A stretch of 64,000 nucleotides of DNA, taken from JAWSVE01 sp050789445. GTDB taxonomy: Bacteria; Pseudomonadota; Gammaproteobacteria; Pseudomonadales; Cellvibrionaceae. Made by a program: the position numbers and the translations under genes. This document shows, piece after piece, positions 56,320 to 64,000 of the stretch; position 1 is the stretch's first letter; the number at the start of each line of letters is the position of its first letter. Under the pieces are notes generated by a model that was given only the letters and a program-made list of their open reading frames with translations, made no database searches and had not been told where the DNA came from. The stretch is from positions 2,046,001 to 2,110,000 of the forward strand of contig JAILXR010000001.1 of assembly GCA_050789445.1 (NCBI GenBank), read 5' to 3'.

Positions 56320-56634
56320 TTAGGCCGATTTCGTTTTCGTGTCTTTCGATTTACTGGCTGATGCTTTGCTCTTATCATTACCAGCCCCACTAGATCCTGA
56401 ATCCGAAGTAGAAGATGGCGAAGACTTATCGCCCGCAACATTCTTCTTCTTGCCAGTTTTAAAATCTGTTTCATACCAGCCGCCGCCCTTCAAGCGAAAC
56501 GCTGCTGCTGACACTTTCTTCTTCAATTTTGACTTATTGCATTCAGGACATTTCTTAAGAAGCGGATCACTCATTTTTTGAAGCGCTTCTAACTCGTGCC
56601 CACAGGATTCACACTGGTACTCATAAATTGGCAT
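56320..56634 (-). CDS. FmdB-family zinc-ribbon protein
   Basis: A 104-residue protein with a small zinc ribbon in the first 45 residues (MPIYEYQCESCGHELEALQKM...LKKCPECNKSKLKKKVS, two CxxC pairs) and a low-complexity Ser/Lys/Asp tail. Members commonly lie before aspS in this phylum. Sometimes described as a regulator, without firm evidence. Confidence 0.9.
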   Translation of the reverse strand: MPIYEYQCESCGHELEALQKMSDPLLKKCPECNKSKLKKKVSAAAFRLKGGGWYETDFKTGKKKNVAGDKSSPSSTSDSGSSGAGNDKSKASASKSKDTKTKSA

Positions 56635-57448
56635 ATAAACCCCTTAAATCTATTGGCTTAGGGCGAAAAGGCTTCGATTTGAAGCCCAAACTGAAATCTT
56701 TTCGTCTTTAAAAGACCCAACCTGAAAATAGCCGGGCATTATACCTCAGCCAACTAGCGCCACAAACCGGAAAAACAGCTCCCTGTCATTAATTTATTGG
56801 GAACGTGAATCTACACCCTATCGAGAAATAACTGATTGATAGCGCCAAGTAGGATAACTTAAGCGTATTGATCGAAACCAAAGCTAGAAAATATTCTTGG
56901 ATTTATTTTCGCAGAGACATCAAGACTTGGGCATTTATTTCAATGCCCTATCAAATACCTTGTCTGCTACACACAAAAAACCGGTTACATCTGATTCAAT
57001 CCTTTCACAATACGAACTCTGCAAAACCTAAAACGTCTGCTGAATATTTTTCATGCCTGTACAAAACAATCGAAAAAGAGAATGTGTTTTCTCAGTTTTT
57101 CAAAAAAAATATTCGGGCGATGAAATACGTAACAAAACATGAAAAGTCATGTTTTTAGGCGTAAATGTAACAAATTGCAAAAAAACAGCGGAAAATACGC
57201 TTTTTTTATCAAATAAAGTATTTTTTTGTTGCCGATCTGTTTTTTATCCTATATATATAGGCCCAGCTGAAAGGCTGGTTGTTTTTAGTCTATAAATACA
57301 GTGCTTTTTGTTCTTCGATGACGTCTTTGTCCTCTCAAGCGCAATACGTTACTTTCACATTAAAAACAACCTTTAATCTGGTTAGCGGAATGCCGCTCTA
57401 CCAAAAACGTTGACCTTTAATTAATAAACCTAACAAAAGGATATACGC
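56635..57448. other. long leader/intergenic region upstream of the HU-like gene
   Basis: An 814-bp gap between the leftward fmdB and the rightward HU-like gene. It is AT-rich and gives no convincing gene; a 96-codon TTG frame at 56868-57158 has no family look. Structure is concentrated at 57248-57283. The HU start has AAAGGATAT upstream. Confidence 0.5.
57248..57283. promoter_or_regulatory. palindrome and hairpin in the HU leader
   Basis: A perfect 14-bp palindrome CCTATATATATAGG (57248-57261) is followed immediately by a CCAGC/GCTGG hairpin (57063-class spacing; stem bases 57263-57267 and 57274-57278) and TTGTTTTT. It could be a weak terminator or attenuator, or a protein-binding dyad near the promoter. 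It lies about 170-200 bp before the start codon. Confidence 0.4.
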
Positions 57449-57853
57449 ATGGCTGCTCGCAAGACTGCTGCTAAGAAAAAAGCTCCCGCTAAGAAAACTG
57501 CAAAAAAAGCTGCTCCTAAAGCTGCTCCAGTTAAAGTAAAAGCGATTAAAGAGCGTTACAGTAAAACTCAAATCCTAAACCACATTTCTGAAAGTACTGA
57601 ATTACCGCGCAAGCAAGTAAGTGCTGTACTTGATGAGCTTTCAGCAATTATTGAAGGTCACATCTCTAAGCGTGGTGCTGGTGAGTTTGTTCTTCCTGGT
57701 TTGATGAAAATCGTTACCGTTAAGAAACCTGCGAAAAAAGCGCGTAAGGGCATTAACCCATTCACTGGCGAAGAAACAATGTTTAAAGCTAAGCCAGCGA
57801 GCATTCAAGTTAAAGTTCGTCCTTTGAAGAAAATGAAAGAGATGGCTGAGTAA
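57449..57853 (+). CDS. HU-family DNA-binding protein with Lys/Ala-rich N-terminal tail
   Basis: A 134-residue nucleoid protein. Residues 1-35 are a Lys/Ala/Pro-rich tail resembling eukaryotic histone H1 tails (KKAPAKKTAKKAAPKAAP). Residues about 38-130 form the HU/IHF fold with FVLPGLMKIVTVKKPAKKARKGINPFTGEE, including the Asn-Pro arm tip. It is not hupA/hupB, which lack the tail. It has a long leader and a strong terminator, consistent with a highly expressed monocistronic gene. Confidence 0.88.
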   Translation: MAARKTAAKKKAPAKKTAKKAAPKAAPVKVKAIKERYSKTQILNHISESTELPRKQVSAVLDELSAIIEGHISKRGAGEFVLPGLMKIVTVKKPAKKARKGINPFTGEETMFKAKPASIQVKVRPLKKMKEMAE

Positions 57854-57887
57854 TTATTTGGCCCTTTTAGAACATCTTCAAAACAAC

Positions 57888-57926
57888 AATATCGGCGGTT
57901 TGATCTTGAGATCATCCGCCGATATT
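57888..57926 (+). terminator. terminator of the HU-like gene
   Basis: An 11-bp stem AATATCGGCGG (57888-57898) with CCGCCGATATT (57916-57926), extended inside by TGATCT/AGATCA, followed by TGTTT. The T-run is short but the stem is very stable. Confidence 0.82.
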
Positions 57927-57980
57927 TGTTTAAGTGTCTCCTTTCTAACTGCTATCAAGAATTAAAATTAAAGACGAACA

Positions 57981-58409
57981 CTAAGCGCCAACGACCTCGA
58001 ACCCTTCTCCAGTAAGCGCTCCCTGAATCCTTTTTATCATCGTCGACAAATCTGCTTCTGAATATTGCTTAGCCTCAACAGCTCCCCAGACTGGCCCAGG
58101 CCAAGCAGCATCAGTGTTAAATCGAGCGATATGATGCATATGAAGTTGCGGCACGATGTTCCCTAGAACCCCAATATTAATCTTATCTGGGACAAACAAG
58201 TCATCCATCGCCTCAGCTAATCGGCAGGATTCAACCATCAACTGCTGCCGATCCTCTAAGCCTAAGTGATGAATCTCTTGAACCGTATCGCGCTCAGGTA
58301 CCAAAATACACCACGGATAATTCGCATCGCGTGAAAGTAACAAGAGTGATAACGAAAATCGACCAATCAAAATACTGTCTTCTTTTAACTTAGGATATAA
58401 CTCAAACAT
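57981..58409 (-). CDS. HIT-domain hydrolase
   Basis: A 142-residue HIT-superfamily protein, probably a nucleotide hydrolase or transferase. The nucleotide-binding LSRDANYPWCILVPER and the catalytic NIVPQLHMHHIAR region are present; the third canonical His is Ile, as in a common proteobacterial subgroup with QLHxHxxAR. Substrate unknown. Divergent from proS with 160 bp between. Confidence 0.85.
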   Translation of the reverse strand: MFELYPKLKEDSILIGRFSLSLLLLSRDANYPWCILVPERDTVQEIHHLGLEDRQQLMVESCRLAEAMDDLFVPDKINIGVLGNIVPQLHMHHIARFNTDAAWPGPVWGAVEAKQYSEADLSTMIKRIQGALTGEGFEVVGA

Positions 58410-58569
58410 GATTTCACCACTCCAATCGTTGATTTCTTTAACGCGTATTTCACCATTCAGCGAATCAATGATAATTAAGACTAAAAAAGCCCGCTATTAA
58501 GCCGTAGAATACCTCCTTTTATTCTATTCGCAAGACAATAACTGCCAAACCTATTGAGACAGAATCACT

Positions 58570-60291
58570 ATGCGCGCTAGTCAATATTTAATCGCCACAC
58601 AAAAAGAAACGCCTGCCGACGCCGAGGTCATCAGCCATCAATTAATGCTTAGAGCTGGGATGGTTCGCAAGCTTGCGAGCGGCCTCTACACATGGTTACC
58701 CATGGGCTTACGCGTTTTACGAAAAGTTGAAAATATTGTCCGCGAAGAAATGAACAAAGCCGGCGCTCAAGAAGTATTAATGCCTGTTGTTCAGCCTGCC
58801 GAATTATGGGAGGAATCCGGTCGCTGGGGAAAATTCGGACCAGAATTATTACGTATTCACGACCGCCATAACCGCAGTTTTTGTTTAGGGCCAACTCATG
58901 AAGAAGTCATTACCGATCTCGTTCGTGACGAGCTAAACAGCTACAAACAATTACCCTGTAACTTTTATCAAATCCAAACAAAATTTCGCGACGAGAGACG
59001 ACCTCGTTTTGGCATTATGCGTTCTCGCGAATTTTTAATGAAAGATGCTTACTCGTTCCACATCAATGAGGAAAGCCTAAAAGAAACTTACGGTATTATG
59101 CATCAAGCCTATTGTAATATTTTCGATCGAATCGGCTTAGATTATCGACCAGTACTTGCAGACACAGGTTCGATTGGTGGAACAGGCTCACACGAGTTTC
59201 ATGTTCTTGCGAGTAGCGGTGAAGATGACATAGTCTTCAGCAACGAAAGTGATTACGCCGCTAACATCGAAAAAGCAGAAGCTATAGTCGAAGATAAAAA
59301 AATGGAAGCACCAACAAAAGAAATGGAACAGGTGCCTACAGAAAACCAACATTCAGTTGATGACGTTGCTGAATTATTAAATGTTCGCACCAAAGAAGTG
59401 GCGAAAACATTATTAGTTCTCGGGGAAAAAGACGAATCAGAAAACCAACCACTCGTTGCACTCGTGTTACGCGGTGATCACGAACTGAATGAAATTAAAG
59501 CCGCCAATATTGACGGAATTGCATCGCCTATAGAGTTTGCAACGGAAGAACAAATCGTTGCGGCGGTAAATTGCAAACCGGGTTCTATTGGCCCTGTAGG
59601 CTTAACAATAAAAACGTATGTTGATCGCAGCGCTGCTGTACTCAGCGATTTTGTCTGCGGTGCCAATAAAGATGGCTTTCATCTTACCGGCGTAAACTGG
59701 CAAAGAGATTGTGAACTAAAAACTGAAAACATTACTGATTTACGCAATGTGGTTTCCGGTGATCCAAGTCCAGATGGAAAAGGCACACTAGAAATAAAAC
59801 GCGGTATCGAAGTCGGTCATATTTTTCAGCTCGGCAAAAATTATAGCGAAGCGATGAATGCGACTGTCCTCGACGAAAATGGGAAAGAACAATCCATGAC
59901 GATGGGCTGTTACGGTATCGGCGTTTCAAGAACTGTTGCTGCCGCTATTGAACAAAACCATGACGACAACGGCATAATCTGGCCAGAAGCTATTGCGCCA
60001 TTCGATATCGCATTAGTACCGATTAATATGCATAAATCCCCTGCTGTCGCAGAAAAATGTGAAAGTCTTTATAAGGAATTACAATCAGCAGGATATGACG
60101 TGCTATTTATGGATGAAGCAAAAGCAAGATTAGGCGCCACACTTGCTAATGTTGAACTAGTCGGCATTCCCCATAGGATAGTAGTTGGTGATAGAGGTTT
60201 AGAAAAGAACTGCCTTGAATACCAACATCGCACCTCGTCAGAAAAACAAGAAATCCTCTGTGATGATATATTTTCTTTTTTACAGAAGTAA
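58570..60291 (+). CDS. proS: prolyl-tRNA synthetase
   Basis: A bacterial-type class II synthetase, 573 residues. Motif 1/2 segments are visible (MLRAGMVRKLASGLYTWLPMGLRVL; FRDERRPRFGIMRSREFLMKDAYSFH), as are the editing (INS) insertion (about 225-390), GCYGIGVSRTVAAAIEQ (motif 3) and the C-terminal anticodon domain (about 475-573). Intact and normally sized. Confidence 0.97.
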   Translation: MRASQYLIATQKETPADAEVISHQLMLRAGMVRKLASGLYTWLPMGLRVLRKVENIVREEMNKAGAQEVLMPVVQPAELWEESGRWGKFGPELLRIHDRHNRSFCLGPTHEEVITDLVRDELNSYKQLPCNFYQIQTKFRDERRPRFGIMRSREFLMKDAYSFHINEESLKETYGIMHQAYCNIFDRIGLDYRPVLADTGSIGGTGSHEFHVLASSGEDDIVFSNESDYAANIEKAEAIVEDKKMEAPTKEMEQVPTENQHSVDDVAELLNVRTKEVAKTLLVLGEKDESENQPLVALVLRGDHELNEIKAANIDGIASPIEFATEEQIVAAVNCKPGSIGPVGLTIKTYVDRSAAVLSDFVCGANKDGFHLTGVNWQRDCELKTENITDLRNVVSGDPSPDGKGTLEIKRGIEVGHIFQLGKNYSEAMNATVLDENGKEQSMTMGCYGIGVSRTVAAAIEQNHDDNGIIWPEAIAPFDIALVPINMHKSPAVAEKCESLYKELQSAGYDVLFMDEAKARLGATLANVELVGIPHRIVVGDRGLEKNCLEYQHRTSSEKQEILCDDIFSFLQK

Positions 60292-60326
60292 CAATATCAT
60301 TGCTTAAAGTAACCTCAGAGATAAAC

Positions 60327-60977
60327 GTGAAAGCATTTAGCACAAACAATTCAAACAATTCACGCAAAACAAAAACTTTGCGTGACGTTTTTTGTTTGTG
60401 CAGTGCTTTAATGTTTTTACTCGCTACGTTTACCTTTCCCGCTCAGGCGCAATCCGCGCCAAAAAAAATAACACCCCAAAAAGAATTTATCGACCCTGAG
60501 CTTCGACAACACTTAAAAAATGTGATTGAAACAAGTGAAAGCTTCGTGGATAGATTTGATGCTGAAGTATGGCTCGTCAGCAAATCAAGTCGACTTGAGC
60601 GCTTTATAAAAGACCCTGAAAAACGATTAACGTTGTTGCGAAGCATTCATCGCGCTGCCACAGAAGCCAAATTGCAACCTGAGATTGTATTATCGGTGAT
60701 TGAAGTAGAAAGCCATTTTGATCGCTTTGCCATTTCGCATGCTGGCGCGCAAGGAATGATGCAGGTCATGCCATTCTGGAAAAAAGAAATCGGCCGACCC
60801 GACGACAACCTTTTCAACTTAGAAACAAATTTACGATATGGATGTACTATTCTCAAACATTACATCGACAAAGAAGAAGGCCGGCTTGCTCCCGCACTTG
60901 CGCGTTACAATGGTAGCTATGGCTCTTATCGATATTCTGAAAAGGTAATGAATGCGTGGCAAAATCGCTGGAAATAA
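60327..60977 (+). CDS. lytic transglycosylase (SLT family)
   Basis: A secreted peptidoglycan-cleaving enzyme. A signal peptide (about residues 1-42, ending AQAQS) precedes a polar region and the catalytic SLT domain (about 100-215): VLSVIEVESHFDRFAISHAGAQGMMQVMPFW with the catalytic Glu in VES, then NLFNLETNLRYGCTILKHY and LARYNGS. GTG 60327 was chosen as a plausible start; a TTG at 60300, nine bases after proS, is the alternative. Probably co-transcribed with proS. 216-225 residues. Confidence 0.85.
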   Translation: MKAFSTNNSNNSRKTKTLRDVFCLCSALMFLLATFTFPAQAQSAPKKITPQKEFIDPELRQHLKNVIETSESFVDRFDAEVWLVSKSSRLERFIKDPEKRLTLLRSIHRAATEAKLQPEIVLSVIEVESHFDRFAISHAGAQGMMQVMPFWKKEIGRPDDNLFNLETNLRYGCTILKHYIDKEEGRLAPALARYNGSYGSYRYSEKVMNAWQNRWK

Positions 60978-61034
60978 CTCTTAGCAAAAAAGTTTACACT
61001 TCTTCTGTCATTTACATCTAATTAAAAGCAACGC

Positions 61035-62282
61035 TTAAAATAAGCTTCTCACCTCTTCCGCTATCATCTGCAAACCCTTATAAACAACCTCGGGCTTCTG
61101 ACAATAAGTCACACGCAAACATTCGTACTGATGTTGCCACTCTTCATCAACACCGATAAAAAAATCTTCGCCTGCCAATACTAATAAACCTTTTTGCTTT
61201 AAGCGGTTATATAACTCTTTACTAGTAATCGGTAAACCCTCAAGCCAGATCCATAAAAATATAGCACCTTCAGGGCGATGCACACGGCAGGAAAACCCAA
61301 CAAACAATTCTTTTAGCCACGCTAACGCCTGAGATGCTGAGTCTTTATAAAAAGGCTGTATGACATTATTACTTAACGGTAATAACATATTATTTTTTAT
61401 GAGCTCTTTCCCTATGTAGGGGCCTAAATTTCCACAAGCCAAACTTAAAACGGTATTAGTTTTTGTAAAGGCATCAATGACTTGTTCATTCGCTATAACA
61501 ATTCCCGTCCTAGCACCAGGAATCCCTAATTTAGAAAGACTCAACACTAAAATAATGTTTTCATTCCAGATAGGATTTGCATCTTGAAAAATAATATTTG
61601 GAAACGGCGTGCCATAAGCACCATCTATCACAAATGGAATGTCGTTATTTTTTGCCGTCGTCGCTAACCGATCAATCTCGTCATCAGTCAGCACATTACC
61701 GGTAGGATTAGTCGGACGAGAAACACAAAGCAAACCTACCGATTCATCAATTGATAAATTATCAAAATCAACATGATATTTAAATAATTGGTCATCCAAT
61801 AATTCAATCGCAGGCTTAGTAGAAGAGTAGAAATTTTCACAGAAACCAATATCCGAATACCCAATATATTCAGGCACTAGAGGGAGATGTACTTTTTTAT
61901 ATGTACCGTCAGATTGTTCTCCAGCAAACAAATTAAACAACACAGAAAATGCAGATTGACTTCCATTTGATATTGCAATATTTTTTTCTGATAAACCCCA
62001 ATTAAATTCAGAATTCAATAACATTGAAAGGCTCCGTATAAACTGCGGGTCACCTTGTGGCGGCTGATAAACACCCAGCATTTTATGGAACGCATCCTCA
62101 TCATCAATAATTGACTGGAGAGTATCTCGATATACAGTTTCAGCTCCTACAATACGACTCGGATTGCCTCCACCCATAAACAAAAGATCTGGATTCACTA
62201 ATAACGCATCCCCTAAATCATCCATCAACGATACTGTTGCTGATTCACCAGAGAATTTTTTCCCAAATTTTGAAAGTTTCAT
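61035..62282 (-). CDS. avtA: valine-pyruvate aminotransferase
   Basis: A fold-type I PLP aminotransferase, 415 residues, linking valine and alanine. The opening MKLSKFGKKFSGESATVSLMDDLGDAL and FMGGGNPSRI are AvtA-like. SRPTNPTGNVLTDDEI, FVIDGAYGTPFP and the PLP lysine in LSLSKLGIPGARTGIV are visible. The gene converges with the lytic transglycosylase gene, 57 bp apart. Confidence 0.92.
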   Translation of the reverse strand: MKLSKFGKKFSGESATVSLMDDLGDALLVNPDLLFMGGGNPSRIVGAETVYRDTLQSIIDDEDAFHKMLGVYQPPQGDPQFIRSLSMLLNSEFNWGLSEKNIAISNGSQSAFSVLFNLFAGEQSDGTYKKVHLPLVPEYIGYSDIGFCENFYSSTKPAIELLDDQLFKYHVDFDNLSIDESVGLLCVSRPTNPTGNVLTDDEIDRLATTAKNNDIPFVIDGAYGTPFPNIIFQDANPIWNENIILVLSLSKLGIPGARTGIVIANEQVIDAFTKTNTVLSLACGNLGPYIGKELIKNNMLLPLSNNVIQPFYKDSASQALAWLKELFVGFSCRVHRPEGAIFLWIWLEGLPITSKELYNRLKQKGLLVLAGEDFFIGVDEEWQHQYECLRVTYCQKPEVVYKGLQMIAEEVRSLF

Positions 62283-62386
62283 AATTTTCGCTTATCACCC
62301 AAACGCCTAAATACGCTAGCCGTGGATAATAGCAACAATCGAGGACAGTGTGATTATTTTTAAGAGGAAAAAATCAACATATAGAA

Positions 62387-63265
62387 TTATTTAGAGTTAA
62401 TATTCTGTAATGTTTCATTCAAAGAATAGCCGGATGCAACTAACGCTTGCTTGATCTCTTGATCATGAGCGCGATAAACATTGTCAGCAATCTTGAAAGC
62501 GGCAGAAACAGTTATGCTGAAATGTTTTTTAAGTGCAAAAATGACATCTTTCAATGGGTAGTTGATATTTTTTAACAATCTCGCTGTTCCAGAGCAATCT
62601 TTTCGTCTACAACGTTGATTGGTAATTATTTTTTTTGTCCTTTTCAATGTTCCAACTATCTGGTCCGCCGTTAGGTTAAAACTACTTTTCAATGCCTGCA
62701 TCATCTTCTGCTCATCTTTTTCAATATGCGCCAAAGCTGGTGCAACTTGCAAAGCTGAATACCCAGAAAATCTCAACCATTGAGCAATTTGTGAGACGGA
62801 AGCTTTAAATATTTTCTTACAAAGACTTGCGGTTTGCTCAGCTGATGCATTCAAACTTTCTTTTAGAGCAACGGCAGTATCCTTACCGCTATAACCAGAT
62901 TTTTTTAGCCACATCGCAACTTGAGGATTAGATCCCTTATAAATTAGCTTCATCGCTTTAGCTGTTTCCATCGAGGAGTAATTTTCCTTTGCAAGTAACG
63001 TGGCAACCTGTTGAGCATTTAAACTAAAAGTGTTTTTTAGACCATTTGCGATTTGTTCAACAGGACTCCGAGACCTCTTAAATGTAGTAATCATGGCAGA
63101 AGGTGAGCCTAACGCCGCTTCATTTTTTGCTAGGGTATAACACGATATTATTTGGCCGCCAGATTCTATTTGGCAATCAACCGCCATACTATTATTGGCG
63201 AGCGTCAAAAAACCTAATAAAGCTAAAATAATTTTAATTACGTTCGAGTAAGAATTATGAATCAT
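62387..63265 (-). CDS. secreted helical-repeat protein, unknown function
   Basis: A 292-residue protein from ATG 63265; a TTG four codons upstream is less likely. A signal peptide (LALLGFLTLANNSMA) is followed by Cys pairs (CQIESGGQIISCY). From about residue 60 there are imperfect helical repeats of 30-40 residues marked by W-L-K/R-x-S-G-Y-S and A-x-A-L-K, for example VAMWLKKSGYSGKDTAVALK and IAQWLRFSGYSALQVAPAL. A Cys-rich insert RCRRKDC lies near residue 225. No family recognised. Confidence 0.6.
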   Translation of the reverse strand: MIHNSYSNVIKIILALLGFLTLANNSMAVDCQIESGGQIISCYTLAKNEAALGSPSAMITTFKRSRSPVEQIANGLKNTFSLNAQQVATLLAKENYSSMETAKAMKLIYKGSNPQVAMWLKKSGYSGKDTAVALKESLNASAEQTASLCKKIFKASVSQIAQWLRFSGYSALQVAPALAHIEKDEQKMMQALKSSFNLTADQIVGTLKRTKKIITNQRCRRKDCSGTARLLKNINYPLKDVIFALKKHFSITVSAAFKIADNVYRAHDQEIKQALVASGYSLNETLQNINSK

Positions 63266-63485
63266 AAGGCGCCACAAGTTTAGCTAAGAGTTCTATCAAG
63301 AACTAAATAGTAGCGAGGTTTTACTTGACGGCATATCGCCTAAATATGGGATGGGACTTATAGATATTGAGGGAACTTCGGCATAACTAAAAATTCGAGC
63401 CTTACAGAATATACAATAACGTATACATTCCCTGTTAACTATCTGCATTCATACTATTTTTATAAAACAGACTGTATCTTATAAA

Positions 63486-64000
63486 CTAACTCACTTTTAA
63501 TGAAGCCGATTGATTTTCTTTTTGCGCAAGAGGAAACCATAAACTAACAGTGCTACCTTCTAATTGCTGTTGAAACGAAAGAATCCCACGCAAAAACTCC
63601 ATTCGTCTTTGCATATTTTTAATCCCGTAACCTGAGGGACTTTGTTGATTAACCGAACCAACACCATTATCTATAACCTGAATGGCAATCCCTGTATTTC
63701 CTTCATAATCCAAGGACTCACACGATAGAATAATTTCCGTTGCATTGGCATGCTTAACAACATTAGTAATCGCTTCTTGTAAAATTCGCATTAAATGCAA
63801 GGCTTGTTCAGAATCAAAACCTTCCACTGATGGAATATCTTTAACCTTCCAACGTAATTTAATTCCTGCTTGTAACAACCGATGCTCTAACCGCTCGCGT
63901 ACTGTTGCTAAAATCCCTAACACATCTCCTTGATGCGAAGCAGGCTCCAAGCTACTAATGATTAACCGCAAATCATCCAAAGATGTTTTCACTGAATCCA
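63486..64000 (-). CDS. NarL-type sensor histidine kinase, C-terminal part (cut by window edge)
   Basis: The frame is open to the window end, so only the last 171 codons are seen. The HisKA_3 helix would lie upstream. The ATPase domain shows the N-box ALHLMRILQEAITNVVKHANATEI, G1 QVIDNGVGSV and G2 SGYGIKNMQRRMEFLRG, as in NarX/DegS/UhpB-type kinases. A LuxR-type response regulator is expected beyond the window. The stop is at 63486. Confidence 0.85.
   Translation of the reverse strand, partial: DSVKTSLDDLRLIISSLEPASHQGDVLGILATVRERLEHRLLQAGIKLRWKVKDIPSVEGFDSEQALHLMRILQEAITNVVKHANATEIILSCESLDYEGNTGIAIQVIDNGVGSVNQQSPSGYGIKNMQRRMEFLRGILSFQQQLEGSTVSLWFPLAQKENQSASLKVS

Noticed and set aside
56868..57158. 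96-codon TTG-started frame upstream of the HU-like gene
   Set aside because: No ribosome site, no recognisable motif, composition typical of AT-rich non-coding sequence.
1..64000. CRISPR arrays, prophage, insertion sequences, rRNA
   Set aside because: No regularly spaced repeats, phage genes, transposase frames or rRNA-like sequence were seen.

Overview
The window looks like a chromosomal segment of a moderately AT-rich gammaproteobacterium, probably aquatic or marine and of the Cellvibrionales/Pseudomonadales type. Reasons: the block fmdB-aspS-ruvCAB-ybgC-tolQRAB-pal-cpoB-queE-queC-tRNA-Lys-nadA has the classical gammaproteobacterial order. A CbpA/CbpM pair, a DUF6316-like small protein, PbpG, YidB-like and Cellvibrio/Pseudomonas-style PQQ and TonB proteins are also present. 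No phage, insertion sequence, integron or CRISPR array was seen. Genus-level placement is inference.

Left part (1-14 kb): a PBP7-type endopeptidase; a three-gene set of PQQ/cytochrome c alcohol dehydrogenase lipoprotein, a small Cys-Cys-ending protein and an ArsA-like ATPase; a small lipoprotein; cbpM-cbpA; a small MscS channel followed by a perfect 42-bp tandem duplication; an HTH plus Rossmann methyltransferase-like protein; and dnaE.

Middle part (14-37 kb): a catabolic island for lignin-type aromatics. PobA converts 4-hydroxybenzoate to protocatechuate, and a VanA-like Rieske oxygenase may make protocatechuate from vanillate. LigAB opens the ring at the 4,5 position. LigC, LigI, a GalD/LigU-type tautomerase, LigJ and LigK then take the product to pyruvate and oxaloacetate. 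The degradative genes run leftward as ligJ-ligK-tautomerase-ligI-ligA-ligB. A divergent rightward arm holds a LysR regulator with two HTH domains, a DUF1932 dehydrogenase, ligC, the Rieske oxygenase and an AAHS transporter. Facing them are feruloyl-CoA synthetase, a TonB receptor, a MarR regulator, a fused enoyl-CoA hydratase/3-hydroxyacyl-CoA dehydrogenase, a thiolase-like protein without the usual nucleophilic cysteine, and its DUF35 partner. Together these suggest CoA-dependent side-chain shortening of hydroxycinnamates feeding the 4,5-cleavage pathway. No vanB, ech or vdh is visible. PckG at 39 kb could turn the oxaloacetate into PEP.

Right part (37-64 kb): a YidB-like protein, pckG, a leftward two-gene membrane system (PhnD-like solute-binding protein plus a membrane protein with a possible winged-helix tail) in which both genes are split at A-runs, then the conserved nadA-to-fmdB block. 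After it come a tailed HU protein with a long AT-rich leader, a HIT protein, proS, a lytic transglycosylase, avtA, a helical-repeat secreted protein and the 3' part of a NarL-type sensor kinase cut by the window edge.

The strongest candidates for something new are the frameshift-split membrane pair (41.4-43.6 kb), the Cys-less thiolase/DUF35/Fcs side-chain module, the tandem-HTH LysR regulator, the PQQ dehydrogenase/CC-protein/ArsA set, and a terminator-like hairpin encoded inside the cpoB signal peptide.
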